Assembly: GCA_046349515.1 (NCBI GenBank)
Contig: JAXMCE010000001.1
Coordinates: 434,001 to 498,000 of the forward strand
Length of the DNA stretch: 64,000 nucleotides
Origin: JBGPGW01 sp046349515
GTDB taxonomy: Bacteria; Pseudomonadota; Alphaproteobacteria; CADEGL01
Direction of reading: 5' to 3'
Shown: positions 16,772 through 24,853 of the stretch, piece by piece
Layout of the letters: every line of letters starts with the position of its first letter
Numbering within the stretch: the stretch's first letter is position 1
Notes under the pieces: generated by a model
The model's input: only the letters and a program-made list of their open reading frames with translations
Database searches by the model: none
Told to the model about the DNA's origin: nothing
Position numbers and translations under genes: made by a program

Positions 16772-17781
16772 CGCTTGTAGGCCACGCTGTCGCGCACGGC
16801 CTGGACGACGCGATCGACCGAGGGGATGTAGGCGCGCTCGAGTTCGGGCGCGTAGGGCACGGGGCTGTGCGGCGGCGTCACCATGCGCGTCGGCGCCTTC
16901 AAGGCCGAGAAGGCCTTCTCGGTCACGAGGGCCGAGATGTCGGTCGCGAGGTTGCAGCGCGGGCTCGACTCATCGACGATGACCAAGCGCCCTGTCTCCT
17001 CGACCGTCTCGAGGATCGTGTCTTCATCGAGGGGCGAAAGAGTCCGCGGATCGACGACCGTGCAGTCGATGCCCTCCTTCTCGAGCGCGTCCGCCGCTTT
17101 CTTCGCGACGGTCACCATCCGCCCGACGGCAAGGATGGTCGCGTCCTCTCCCTCGCGCACGAGATTGGCCTCGCCGAAGGGAATCGTGTAGGCCGCATCC
17201 GGCACTTCGTCCTCGTCGTCATACATGGTGCGGTGCTCGAAGAAGATCACCGGATCGTCGTCGCGGATGGCCTGGATGAGGAGGCCCTTCACGTCGTAGG
17301 CCGATGAGGGGATCACGACCTTGAGCCCCGGGATGTGGGTGAAGATGGGATAAAGGCTCTGGCTGTGCTGGCTCGCGGAGCTGCGCCCGGCGCCGTAGCT
17401 CGTGCGGATGACGACGGGGGTCGTGGCCTTGCCGCCGAACATGTAGCGGAACTTGGCGGCCTGGTTGAAGATCTGGTCGAAGCACACGCCCATGAAGTCG
17501 ACGAACATGAGCTCGGCCACGGGGCGGAGGCCCGTCGCCGCAGCACCCACCGCGGCGCCGATGAAGGCGCTCTCGGTGATCGGCGTGTCGAGCACGCGCT
17601 CGCGCCCGAACTCGGCGAGGAGGCCCTTCGACGTCTTGAACGGCCCGCCCCAGGCGTCCTGCTCGCCCTCCGCGCCCATGCCACCGGCGATGTCCTCGCC
17701 CATGATGACGACCCTCGGGTCGCGACGCATCTCCAGCAGCAGCGCCTCTTTGATCGCCTGTCGGTAGGATTTCCGCGGCAT
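16768..17781 (-). CDS. acoB: 2-oxoacid/acetoin dehydrogenase E1 beta subunit (AcoB-like)
   Basis: A 337-residue transketolase-like E1 beta subunit. It has YRQAIKEALLLEMRRDPRV at the N-terminus, the EDIAGGMGAEGEQDAWGG segment, the pyrimidine-domain segment TPITESAFIGAAVGAA, and the C-terminal region with VVDPRTLSPLDEDTI. It pairs with the E1 alpha subunit 10 bp upstream to form the thiamine-diphosphate-dependent decarboxylase of the complex. The stop overlaps the acoC start. Acetoin as substrate is inferred from the AcoC-type E2. A pyruvate or branched-chain substrate is less likely. Confidence 0.85.
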   Translation of the reverse strand: MPRKSYRQAIKEALLLEMRRDPRVVIMGEDIAGGMGAEGEQDAWGGPFKTSKGLLAEFGRERVLDTPITESAFIGAAVGAAATGLRPVAELMFVDFMGVCFDQIFNQAAKFRYMFGGKATTPVVIRTSYGAGRSSASQHSQSLYPIFTHIPGLKVVIPSSAYDVKGLLIQAIRDDDPVIFFEHRTMYDDEDEVPDAAYTIPFGEANLVREGEDATILAVGRMVTVAKKAADALEKEGIDCTVVDPRTLSPLDEDTILETVEETGRLVIVDESSPRCNLATDISALVTEKAFSALKAPTRMVTPPHSPVPYAPELERAYIPSVDRVVQAVRDSVAYKR

Positions 17782-17790
17782 GCGCGCCTC

Positions 17791-18756
17791 CTAATACGAG
17801 AGGTAGACGTCGGTGGTGAGGTCCGCGGGCGTCGGGCGCGGTGCCGCGCGCGCCTCCACGACCGACTGGTCGATGAGCTCGCCGACCGAGCGGTCGATGG
17901 CCTCGAGCTGCTTCGTCTCGAGGAGCGCCGCCTCCGTCACGCGCTTCCTGAAGATGGGCAGGCAGTCGCGCTCGCGCCGCTGCCGCTCGACTTCCCCCGG
18001 CGGCCGATAGGTGCCCATGTCGCCCTCGAAATGGCCGTAGAAGCGCAGGCACTTGGCGTGGATGAGGGTCGGCCCCTCGCCCGCCCGCGCGCGCTCGACC
18101 GCCTCGCGCGCGACCTCGTGCACTGCGAAGAAATCGGTGCCGTCGACCCGGCGGCCCGGCATGCCGAAACCTTCTGCCCGCTTGAGAAGATCGCCGCCGA
18201 TCGACCAGGAGCTGGCCGTCGATTCGGCGTAGCCGTTGTCCTCGACGACGAAGATGGCCGGCAGCTTCCACACGGTCGCCAAATTGAGCGCCTCGGCCGT
18301 CGTGCCCTGGTTCGAGCCGCCATCGCCGGTGAACGCGACGGCGACGCCGCCGGTCTTGAGCGTCTTCGCGGTGAGCGCGGCGCCGCAGACGAGCGGCGGC
18401 GCGCCGCCGACGATGCCGTTCGCTCCGAGCATGCCCTTGTCGAAATCGGCGATGTGCATGGAGCCGCCCTTCCCGCCGCAAAGGCCCGTCCGGCGCGCGA
18501 AGATCTCCGCCATCATGGCCTTGACGTCACAGCCCTTGGCGATCGAATGGCCGTGGCCGCGATGGGTCGAGGCGATGCGGTCGTCGGGCCTGAGATTGAG
18601 GCACACGCCCGCCGCGATGGCCTCCTGCCCGGCATAGAGATGGACGGTACCCGGGATGTCGCCCGTCTGTACCTCGCGACGAAGCCGCTCCTCGAACTCG
18701 CGAATCGTCGTCATGATGCGGTAGGCTTCAAGGAGTTCTTCGCGCGTGAGTTGCAT
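17791..18756 (-). CDS. acoA: 2-oxoacid/acetoin dehydrogenase E1 alpha subunit (AcoA-like)
   Basis: A 321-residue E1 alpha subunit. The ThDP motif is GDGGSNQG followed about 25 residues later by VVEDNGYAES. The upstream signatures HRGHGHSIAKG and GGKGGSMHIADF are typical of AcoA/PdhA. ATG at 18756 is chosen because GGGGGAGGGG lies just upstream and the family N-terminus (LTREELLEAYRIMTTIREFEE) starts there. It leads acoA-acoB-acoC. A perfect TATAAT at 18824-18829 lies 68 bp upstream. Confidence 0.87.
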   Translation of the reverse strand: MQLTREELLEAYRIMTTIREFEERLRREVQTGDIPGTVHLYAGQEAIAAGVCLNLRPDDRIASTHRGHGHSIAKGCDVKAMMAEIFARRTGLCGGKGGSMHIADFDKGMLGANGIVGGAPPLVCGAALTAKTLKTGGVAVAFTGDGGSNQGTTAEALNLATVWKLPAIFVVEDNGYAESTASSWSIGGDLLKRAEGFGMPGRRVDGTDFFAVHEVAREAVERARAGEGPTLIHAKCLRFYGHFEGDMGTYRPPGEVERQRRERDCLPIFRKRVTEAALLETKQLEAIDRSVGELIDQSVVEARAAPRPTPADLTTDVYLSY

Positions 18757-18823
18757 CCGCCCCTCCCCCTGCTGCGCCGTGTGATCGCCCGCGGCGCGTC
18801 CCCTCGCCCGTGCCGGGCACCGC

Positions 18824-18829
18824 ATTATA
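18824..18829 (-). promoter_or_regulatory. Candidate -10 element of the acoABC operon
   Basis: The minus strand reads TATAAT here, a perfect -10 hexamer rare in this GC-rich DNA, 68 bp before the acoA start. The -35 position at 17-bp spacing is poor, and no TGGCAC-N5-TTGC sigma-54 element, common in acetoin operons, was found. Confidence 0.4.
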
Positions 18830-18925
18830 CCGGCCAGGCCAGCGTCCGCGAGTCCGGCGCGTCACTAGGGACGGGCCAGCCATCATGCTAGCGTTGGCGA
18901 TCGTCACGTGTGATGGAGGATGGCC

Positions 18926-19711
18926 ATGGCCAGGCGGCTCGACGGGAAATCGTGCATCGTGACGGGTGCCGCGCGCGGAATCGGGCGGGGAATCGCATCG
19001 CGCCTTGCCGCCGAGGGCGGGCGCGTCGTCGTCGCCGATCTCAATGGCGACGGCGCCAGGCGCACGGCCGATGAGATCAACAGCAAGGGCGGAACGGCGC
19101 GGGGCCTTGCCTGCGACGTGACCCGCCGCGCCGACGTGCAAACGCTCATGCGCTCGACGGTCGAAGCCTTCGGCGGCCTCGACATCGTCTTCAACAACGC
19201 CGGCATCGCCCAGACACGACCGCTTCTCGAGATCACCGACGAGGAGTGGCACAGGATGATGGACGTCAACGCCTACGGCGTCTTCCTCTGCATGCAGGAG
19301 GCGGCGCGCCAGATGATCGCGCAAGGACGGGGCGGCAAGATCATCAACACGGCCTCGGTCGCCGGCAAGCAGGCCCTCCCGCTCTGCGCGCATTACTGCG
19401 CGAGCAAGTTCGCGGTCGTCTCTCTCACGCAGTCGGGCGCGCGTGCCTGGGGTTCCCACGGCATCACGGTCAACGCCTTCTGTCCCGGCATCGTCGAGAC
19501 GGACATGTGGGAGAAGATCGACCAGGAGTTCCGCGCGCTGCCGACGACGCCCAAGGGCACGACGCTCGCCGACGTCAACACGGCCTTCCCGCTCGGGCGA
19601 TTCTCGACGCCCGAGGACATCGCGGGCCTCGCCGCGTTCCTCGCCTCGGACGACTCCAATTACATCACGGGCCAGGCCATCCAGGTCGATGGCGGCATGG
19701 TCATGCAGTAG
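18926..19711 (+). CDS. Short-chain dehydrogenase/reductase (sorbitol/acetoin reductase-like)
   Basis: A 261-residue classical SDR. The cofactor motif is TGAARGIGRGIA, an Asp at the end of beta-2 (VVADLNGD) suggests NAD(H) use, NNAG is present, and the catalytic Ser (NTASVAG) and YCASK are intact. ATG at 18926 is preferred over 18920 because GGAGG would abut the earlier codon but lies 6 bases before the later one. It is divergent from acoABC, sharing a 169-bp control region, which makes acetoin/diacetyl or a related polyol a reasonable but unproven substrate. It overlaps the convergent membrane protein gene by 11 bp. Confidence 0.82.
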   Translation: MARRLDGKSCIVTGAARGIGRGIASRLAAEGGRVVVADLNGDGARRTADEINSKGGTARGLACDVTRRADVQTLMRSTVEAFGGLDIVFNNAGIAQTRPLLEITDEEWHRMMDVNAYGVFLCMQEAARQMIAQGRGGKIINTASVAGKQALPLCAHYCASKFAVVSLTQSGARAWGSHGITVNAFCPGIVETDMWEKIDQEFRALPTTPKGTTLADVNTAFPLGRFSTPEDIAGLAAFLASDDSNYITGQAIQVDGGMVMQ

Positions 19712-20114
19712 GGCGCTTCGCCGCGAAGAAGGGCTTGGCGTCGCCCGTGAAGACGAGCACGAGCGCAACGGCCTGGAAGATGGCCTGCACCAGACTCAAG
19801 CCGCCCGCCATGGGGTTGCGCGCGAAGAGGTCCAGGAGAACCGGGAGATAGAACGGAATGTTGACGATGAAGAGGACGAGGTAGACCCAACGCGCCCAGT
19901 TCTTCCCGCGCTGCGCCTGCACGATGAGGAAGAACGAGAACAGGTAGATCGCGGCCGTCGTGATCAGGATCGCGTCCTGGTTCGCGTTCTCCGAAACGTG
20001 GTCGTGTTCGAGCGCCGAGACGACGAATCCAAGGCCGAGCGCCGCATAGGCGAGACGCGCGAACCACGCGACGTTCTGCGGCTCATTCCGCCGCACGCCG
20101 TCAGCGCCCGTCAT
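19701..20114 (-). CDS. Four-helix inner-membrane protein of unknown function
   Basis: A 137-residue protein with four predicted membrane helices: about residues 14-33 (ARLAYAALGLGFVVSAL), 48-66 (AILITTAAIYLFSFFLIV), 75-95 (WVYLVLFIVNIPFYLPVLLDL) and 103-122 (LVQAIFQAVALVLVF). A conserved-looking QRGKNWARW loop precedes helix 3. The start at 20114 is the first codon that yields a sensible membrane protein. The longer upstream frame overlaps the threonine aldolase gene. No function can be assigned. Confidence 0.7.
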   Translation of the reverse strand: MTGADGVRRNEPQNVAWFARLAYAALGLGFVVSALEHDHVSENANQDAILITTAAIYLFSFFLIVQAQRGKNWARWVYLVLFIVNIPFYLPVLLDLFARNPMAGGLSLVQAIFQAVALVLVFTGDAKPFFAAKRPTA

Positions 20115-20161
20115 CGGCGATCGTCGCTGACGCCATCCGGTCGGCTCCCGCGAAGCCATCC

Positions 20162-21214
20162 TCACGCGCGCCGGCGAACCGAACCGGCGTGACGGGCCGC
20201 GGCGGCGAGGAACGCCTCGACATCCTCCGCGCGCGTGTTGTGGGCCGTCACGAGGCGGATGGTCGCGAGCCCGGCACCGCCCCGGCGGAAGAAGCCGAAG
20301 CCGTCCTTGGCGAGGGCCGTGATCGCGGCATCGGGCAGGCTCGCGAAGACTTCGTTGGCCTCGACCGGATGAGCGAGCGAAGCGGCCTCGATCGAACCCA
20401 GGCCTTCGGCCAAGCGCGTTGCCATGCGGTTCGCGTGGCGCGCATTTTCGAGCCACAAATCGTCCTTGAGGTAGGCCTCGAGCTGGGCCGAGATGAAGCG
20501 CATCTTCGAGAGAAGATGCCCGCCGCGCTTGTGGAGATAGGCGAGACGCTCGCGCTTGCTCTTGTCGAAGAGGACGACCGCCTCGGCGGCGAGCGCGCCG
20601 TTCTTGGTGGCGCCGAAGGACAGCACGTCGACGCCCGCGCGCCAGGTGAGATCGGCCGGGCTGCAGCCGAGCCGCACGAGCGCGTTGCCGAAGCGCGCGC
20701 CGTCCATGTGGACGGCGAGGCCGCGGCCGCGGGCGAGGCTCGCGATCGCTCGCACCTCGTCGAGCGAGTAGACGACGCCGAGTTCGGTCGACTGGGAAAG
20801 ACTCACGATCGCCGGTTTTGCCATGTGGACGAAATCAGGCGGCACCTCGTCGAGCGCGGCGCCCAGCGCCGCTGCGTCATACTTCGCATGCGCGCCTTCG
20901 ATCGACACGAGCCGCCCACCGCCGGAGTAGAACTCGGGCGCTCCCGCCTCATGGGCGTTGATGTGCGCATGGGCGTGGCAATAGGCGGCGCCATAGCCCG
21001 GCAAGAAGGTCGCGAGCGAAAGCGCGTTCGCCGCCGTCCCCGTCACGACCGGCATCACCGCGACGTCGGTCTCAAAGAGGCGGGAGAACAGCTCGTCCAA
21101 GCGCTTCGTGATCGCATCCGCCCCGTAGGAGGAGGCGCTGCCCGCATTGGCCGCGACGATCGCGTCCATGATCGCCGGCGAGACGCTGGTGACGTTGTCG
21201 CTCTCGAAATTCAT
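20162..21214 (-). CDS. ltaE: Low-specificity L-threonine aldolase
   Basis: A 350-residue PLP enzyme of fold type I. The PLP-stacking His is in YCHAHAHINAHE, the ring-N Asp in VHMDGARFGNA, and the Schiff-base Lys in SFGATKNGALAAEAV. It cleaves L-threonine or L-allo-threonine to glycine and acetaldehyde. It begins MNFESDNVTSVSPAIMDAI, matching the family start. The membrane protein gene follows 47 bp downstream on the same strand. With acoABC and an SDR nearby, acetaldehyde/C2-C4 metabolism is a common thread, but this is inference. Confidence 0.87.
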   Translation of the reverse strand: MNFESDNVTSVSPAIMDAIVAANAGSASSYGADAITKRLDELFSRLFETDVAVMPVVTGTAANALSLATFLPGYGAAYCHAHAHINAHEAGAPEFYSGGGRLVSIEGAHAKYDAAALGAALDEVPPDFVHMAKPAIVSLSQSTELGVVYSLDEVRAIASLARGRGLAVHMDGARFGNALVRLGCSPADLTWRAGVDVLSFGATKNGALAAEAVVLFDKSKRERLAYLHKRGGHLLSKMRFISAQLEAYLKDDLWLENARHANRMATRLAEGLGSIEAASLAHPVEANEVFASLPDAAITALAKDGFGFFRRGGAGLATIRLVTAHNTRAEDVEAFLAAAARHAGSVRRRA

Positions 21215-21242
21215 GGCCCGCTCTCCCGGTCTCGTCTGTGGT

Positions 21243-21533
21243 TTATTCCGTGACGTCGAGCGTACCGACGAGGGCGCCCGTCGTCACGTCGACGATGTGG
21301 ATGCGCGCGCAGCCCGCGCCACCGCCCGTGCGGACGAGCATCCGGTCGCCCGAGAGCTGCGTCTCGACGATCTGGCAGCCTGGGCCGATCGCCAGCGCCG
21401 CCGCGCCGAAGCCGCCCTTGCTCGCCTTGGGTGCGGCACCGCCCATGCGGTTCGTGATCGTGACGGCGACGACCCCAAGGCCCGCGACGATGAGCACGCC
21501 CATGACGATGATGAGGCCCTTGAGCAAACGCAT
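21243..21533 (-). CDS. Small single-span membrane protein beside rluD (DUF6476-like)
   Basis: A 96-residue protein with one N-terminal membrane helix (MRLLKGLIIVMGVLIVAGLGVV), a Gly/Ala/Lys linker and a compact C-terminal domain (GPGCQIVETQLSGDRMLVRTG, RIHIVDVTTGALVGTLDV) that looks like two beta hairpins. Similar small proteins are encoded divergently from rluD in alphaproteobacteria. I recall them as DUF6476 but could not check. Function is unknown. Its start is 26 bp from the rluD start. Confidence 0.7.
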   Translation of the reverse strand: MRLLKGLIIVMGVLIVAGLGVVAVTITNRMGGAAPKASKGGFGAAALAIGPGCQIVETQLSGDRMLVRTGGGAGCARIHIVDVTTGALVGTLDVTE

Positions 21534-21559
21534 GTTTGGGTCCAGTCTCGCCCCAATCG

Positions 21560-22528
21560 ATGCCAGAGAATGCCGAACAGACGCACCTCATCGAGGCGGC
21601 GCCGGCGGACGCCGGAAGCCGTCTCGACACGGTCCTCGCGACCCGGATTCCGACGCTCTCACGCACGCGCGTGAAGGCGCTCATCCGCGAAGGCCGCGCC
21701 AGCATCGGCGGGCGGACCATAGCGGAGCCGGATTTCAGGGTCAAACCGGGCCAGGCCATCCGCCTCGTCGTCCCCGAGAGCGCGCCCGCAGCACCCGAAG
21801 CGCAGGCGATCGACCTCTCGATCCTCTACGAGGATGACGACATCATCGTGCTCGACAAGCCGGCGGGACTCGTCGTCCATCCCGCGCCAGGCAATCCCGA
21901 CCGCACGCTCGTCAACGCGCTGCTCGCCCATTGCGGCGATCGCCTGGCCGGCATCGGCGGCGTCAGGCGCCCCGGCATCGTGCACCGCCTCGACAAGGAC
22001 ACGAGCGGCATCATGGTCGTGGCGAAGACGGACCGCGCCTACGCCGGGCTTCAGGTCCAGTTCGCCAAGCGCACCATCGAGCGGCAGTATCTGGCCCTCG
22101 TCTGGGGTGTGCCGCGGCCGCATGAGGGCGAGATCCGCGGCGCGATCGGCCGGCACCCGCGGCACAGGAAGAAGATGGCCGTGCTGCGCCGAGGCGGAAA
22201 ACCCGCGCTCACCCGGTACCAGGTGGTCGAGACCTATGGAAGCGGCCTCGCGAGCCTCGTCCTCTGCCGCCTGGGCAGCGGCCGGACCCATCAGATCCGG
22301 GTCCATTTGGCCGATCGCGGCCACCCGGTCCTGGGCGATCCCCTCTACGGATCGATCCCCCGCCGCGCTCCCGAGGCGCTCAAGACCCGCCTCGCCGGCC
22401 TGAAACGCCAGGCTCTCCATGCCGAGAGCCTCGGCCTGACACACCCGACTACCGGCAAGTCCTTGACATTCCATACAGAGTTACCTTTTAACCTAAAGGC
22501 ACTGGTCGATTTTTTGAAATCGGTATAA
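21560..22528 (+). CDS. rluD: 23S rRNA pseudouridine synthase RluD
   Basis: A 322-residue RluA-family synthase. An S4 RNA-binding domain is at the N-terminus (GSRLDTVLATRIPTLSRTRVK). The catalytic motif HRLDKDTSGIMVVAKT contains the nucleophilic Asp. Further family signatures are LVVHPAPGN and GRTHQIRVHLA. RluD modifies helix 69 of 23S rRNA. The start at 21560 is chosen over an in-frame codon at 21536, which is close to the divergent gene. The 3' end carries a candidate rpoH promoter and ends in a small hairpin (22507-22522) spanning the last codons. Confidence 0.9.
   Translation: MPENAEQTHLIEAAPADAGSRLDTVLATRIPTLSRTRVKALIREGRASIGGRTIAEPDFRVKPGQAIRLVVPESAPAAPEAQAIDLSILYEDDDIIVLDKPAGLVVHPAPGNPDRTLVNALLAHCGDRLAGIGGVRRPGIVHRLDKDTSGIMVVAKTDRAYAGLQVQFAKRTIERQYLALVWGVPRPHEGEIRGAIGRHPRHRKKMAVLRRGGKPALTRYQVVETYGSGLASLVLCRLGSGRTHQIRVHLADRGHPVLGDPLYGSIPRRAPEALKTRLAGLKRQALHAESLGLTHPTTGKSLTFHTELPFNLKALVDFLKSV
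22463..22492 (+). promoter_or_regulatory. Candidate rpoH promoter inside the 3' end of rluD
   Basis: TTGACA at 22463-22468 is a perfect -35 hexamer. TTTAAC at 22487-22492, 18 bp away, is a four-of-six -10. Local AT content is far above the surrounding DNA. Transcription from here would give an rpoH leader of about 140 nt starting next to an inverted repeat (CGATTT 22507-22512, AAATCG 22517-22522). A second -10-like TATAAA is at 22524-22529. Confidence 0.5.
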
Positions 22529-22642
22529 ACTAAGTTCATCAAAGCCACAGTTTGGCCATATCGGCATGGCAGGGTTCTGTTCCGTGGGGGGACAAGCTCG
22601 CAGAGCCGCTCGCCCCGTTTTGGCCAGGGAAAGAGAAAAAGA

Positions 22643-23530
22643 ATGACCTCGACTGCACTAGCCATTCCGGCCTTAAGGTCTGAAGGGCACCTCAATCGCT
22701 ACCTCTCCGAGATCCGCAAGTTCCCGCTTCTGGTGTCGGAGGAGGAGTTCATGCTGGCCAAGCGCTGGCGCGAACATGGCGACACCGTCGCGGCGCACCG
22801 CCTGGTGACGAGCCACCTGCGCCTCGTGGCCAAGATCGCCATGGGCTATCGCGGCTACGGCCTGCCCTTGGCCGAGATCATCTCGGAGGGCAATGTCGGC
22901 CTCATGCAGGCGGTGAAGCGCTTCGATCCGGACCGCGGCTTCCGCCTCGCGACTTATGCGATGTGGTGGGTGCGCGCGGCCATTCACGAATACATCCTGC
23001 ATTCCTGGTCGCTCGTGAAGATGGGCACGACGGCCGCGCAGAAGAAGCTGTTCTTCAACCTGCGGCGCATGAAGTCGCAGCTGAAGGCGATCGAGGAAGG
23101 CGATCTCCGGCCTGAGCACGTCAAGAAGATCGCGCAGGAGCTGAACGTCAGCGAGGACGACGTCGTGTCGATGAACCGGCGCCTCGCGGCCCCCGACCAC
23201 TCCCTCAACGCGCCGCTCAAGGTCGACGGCGACGGCGAGTGGCAGGATTGGCTCGTGGACGAGCGTCCCGACCAGGAGACCGAGCTCGGCGAGCGCCAGG
23301 AGCTCAAGGGCCGGCAGGCCATGCTGAGCAAGGCCATGACCGGGCTGAACGCGCGCGAGCGGCGCATCCTCAGCGAGCGCCGCCTCAAGGAGGATCCGGC
23401 GACGCTCGAGGATTTGAGCGCCGAATTCGGCATCAGCCGCGAGAGAGTCCGTCAGATCGAAGTGCGGGCCTTCGAGAAGCTCCAGAAGTCCATGCGGAAG
23501 ATGGCGACAGAGCGCCGGCTCGGCGCCTGA
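22643..23530 (+). CDS. rpoH: RNA polymerase sigma-32 factor RpoH
   Basis: A 295-residue heat-shock sigma factor. Region 2 includes HLRLVAKIAMGYRGYGLPLAEIISEGNVGLMQAVKRFDP and RLATYAMWWVRAAI. The RpoH box is represented by QKKLFFNLRRMK. Region 4 has ISRERVRQIEVRAFEKL. The ATG has GGGAAAGAG upstream. It directs transcription of chaperone and protease genes, and the FtsH protease encoded at 49.8-51.7 kb is the expected degrader of RpoH. The leader is long enough for translational thermocontrol, which is inferred. It converges on the Rieske oxygenase gene with only 4 bp between the stops. Confidence 0.95.
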   Translation: MTSTALAIPALRSEGHLNRYLSEIRKFPLLVSEEEFMLAKRWREHGDTVAAHRLVTSHLRLVAKIAMGYRGYGLPLAEIISEGNVGLMQAVKRFDPDRGFRLATYAMWWVRAAIHEYILHSWSLVKMGTTAAQKKLFFNLRRMKSQLKAIEEGDLRPEHVKKIAQELNVSEDDVVSMNRRLAAPDHSLNAPLKVDGDGEWQDWLVDERPDQETELGERQELKGRQAMLSKAMTGLNARERRILSERRLKEDPATLEDLSAEFGISRERVRQIEVRAFEKLQKSMRKMATERRLGA

Positions 23531-23534
23531 CGCC

Positions 23535-24764
23535 TTACCGCCGCGCGCGCCGCTTGGCCCGTACCGCACGGGCCGGCGTGCGCGGCTGCGCGCGTCGCGC
23601 GCCGCCGGCGCGGACCCGCCCGGCCACGATGTTGGCCACGCGCCGTTGGAACTCGTGCGTCGTCGGCTCGTGGTGCGGCGAGAAGCGGGCATCGCGATAG
23701 GCCGGCGAGTGCCGGCCGACCTGCATGCCTTCCACGACATAGATGTCCTCGCGGTTGATCGAGCCCCAGCTTTCGATCACGCGCGCGCGGCCGGCCGCCA
23801 TCTCGGGCGCCATCGCCGCGTCGCCCACGAAATAGAAGTGGAAGGATTCGCGCGTCCGACCCGGCCCGTCCGGCTCGGCCGTGAAGACGAAGAAGTGGTC
23901 AGGGTGGATGCCGAGCATCAGGTTCGGCATGAAGGTCGGATACTCCGCGCGCTTCTGCCAATCGGACGGCATGGCCTTGAAGGTCGGCAGCGCACCGTGT
24001 CCGGCGGACGCCGAGTTGTAGGCATAGCTCAGCTGGCCGAAATAGCGCGGCTCCATGATGCACGCATGGTCTTCCATGCGCGAGAAGCTGTTGAGCGCGG
24101 GGTGCGCCCACGGCAAGTGATAGCTCTCGAGGAAGTTCTCGACCGCGAGCTTCCAATTGGCCTTGAGCTCGAATTGGACGGTCTTGTCGTAACGGAGCTG
24201 GGACAGATCGTAGTCCTTCCAGCGGAGGTCGAGGCCCTTGAACTCCTCCGCGAGCGCGCCGGCCTTGCCGGAGACGTTGAGAAAGATGAGGTCGTGCCAG
24301 GTGTCGAGGCGGATGGGCTCGAGCCCCATGTCGCACTTGTCGAAGGCGGTCGGCTCGTGCCGCCCCTCGCCCTCGAAATGGGGCGTTTGCTGGAGACTGC
24401 CGTCGAGGCCGTAGGTCCAGGAATGGTAGGGGCAGACGAGCACGCGCTTTTTCTGCTCCGGCGCGCTCACGAGCTGCATGCCGCGGTGCCGGCAAACGTT
24501 GTGGTAGGCGCGGAGCTGGCCTTGCCGGTCCCGGAGGACGACGGCCGGCAAGCCCGCGATGCTCACCGGCAGGACATCGCCGGGATTGGGAACCTGGCTC
24601 TGGACCGCGACGCAGATCCACTGGTCGAGGAACAGGCGCTCGCGCTCGAGCGCGAGGAAGCCATCATCGGTGTAGCAGGCGTTGGGCAGGCTCACCGCCG
24701 CCGAAGTCGGCCGGTTGATGCGCGCGAGCACGTCCGAGGTGAGAATGCCGTTTCCGTGAGCCAT
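23535..24764 (-). CDS. Rieske non-haem iron oxygenase, alpha subunit, with Arg-rich C-terminal tail
   Basis: A 409-residue ring-hydroxylating-oxygenase-type alpha subunit. The Rieske ligands are in CRHRGMQL and CPYHSW (CxH...CxxH). The catalytic iron motif is NFLESYHLPWAHPAL, with both His and a Glu where many aromatic oxygenases have the bridging Asp. Carnitine (CntA) and glycine-betaine oxygenases are remembered to carry Glu there. ATG at 24764 follows AGGAG. The last 28 residues are dominated by Arg and Ala (RARRAQPRTPARAVRAKRRARR region), unusual for the family. No reductase gene is adjacent. The substrate is unknown, possibly a quaternary amine. Confidence 0.85.
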   Translation of the reverse strand: MAHGNGILTSDVLARINRPTSAAVSLPNACYTDDGFLALERERLFLDQWICVAVQSQVPNPGDVLPVSIAGLPAVVLRDRQGQLRAYHNVCRHRGMQLVSAPEQKKRVLVCPYHSWTYGLDGSLQQTPHFEGEGRHEPTAFDKCDMGLEPIRLDTWHDLIFLNVSGKAGALAEEFKGLDLRWKDYDLSQLRYDKTVQFELKANWKLAVENFLESYHLPWAHPALNSFSRMEDHACIMEPRYFGQLSYAYNSASAGHGALPTFKAMPSDWQKRAEYPTFMPNLMLGIHPDHFFVFTAEPDGPGRTRESFHFYFVGDAAMAPEMAAGRARVIESWGSINREDIYVVEGMQVGRHSPAYRDARFSPHHEPTTHEFQRRVANIVAGRVRAGGARRAQPRTPARAVRAKRRARR

Positions 24765-24853
24765 CGCCGCTCTCCTTTCGCGGAGCGGAAGTGTGGCACT
24801 GTGGTCCCTTGCCTGCAACGGCCCCGCCCGCGGCGGTCCCCGCGCCGCCGCAA

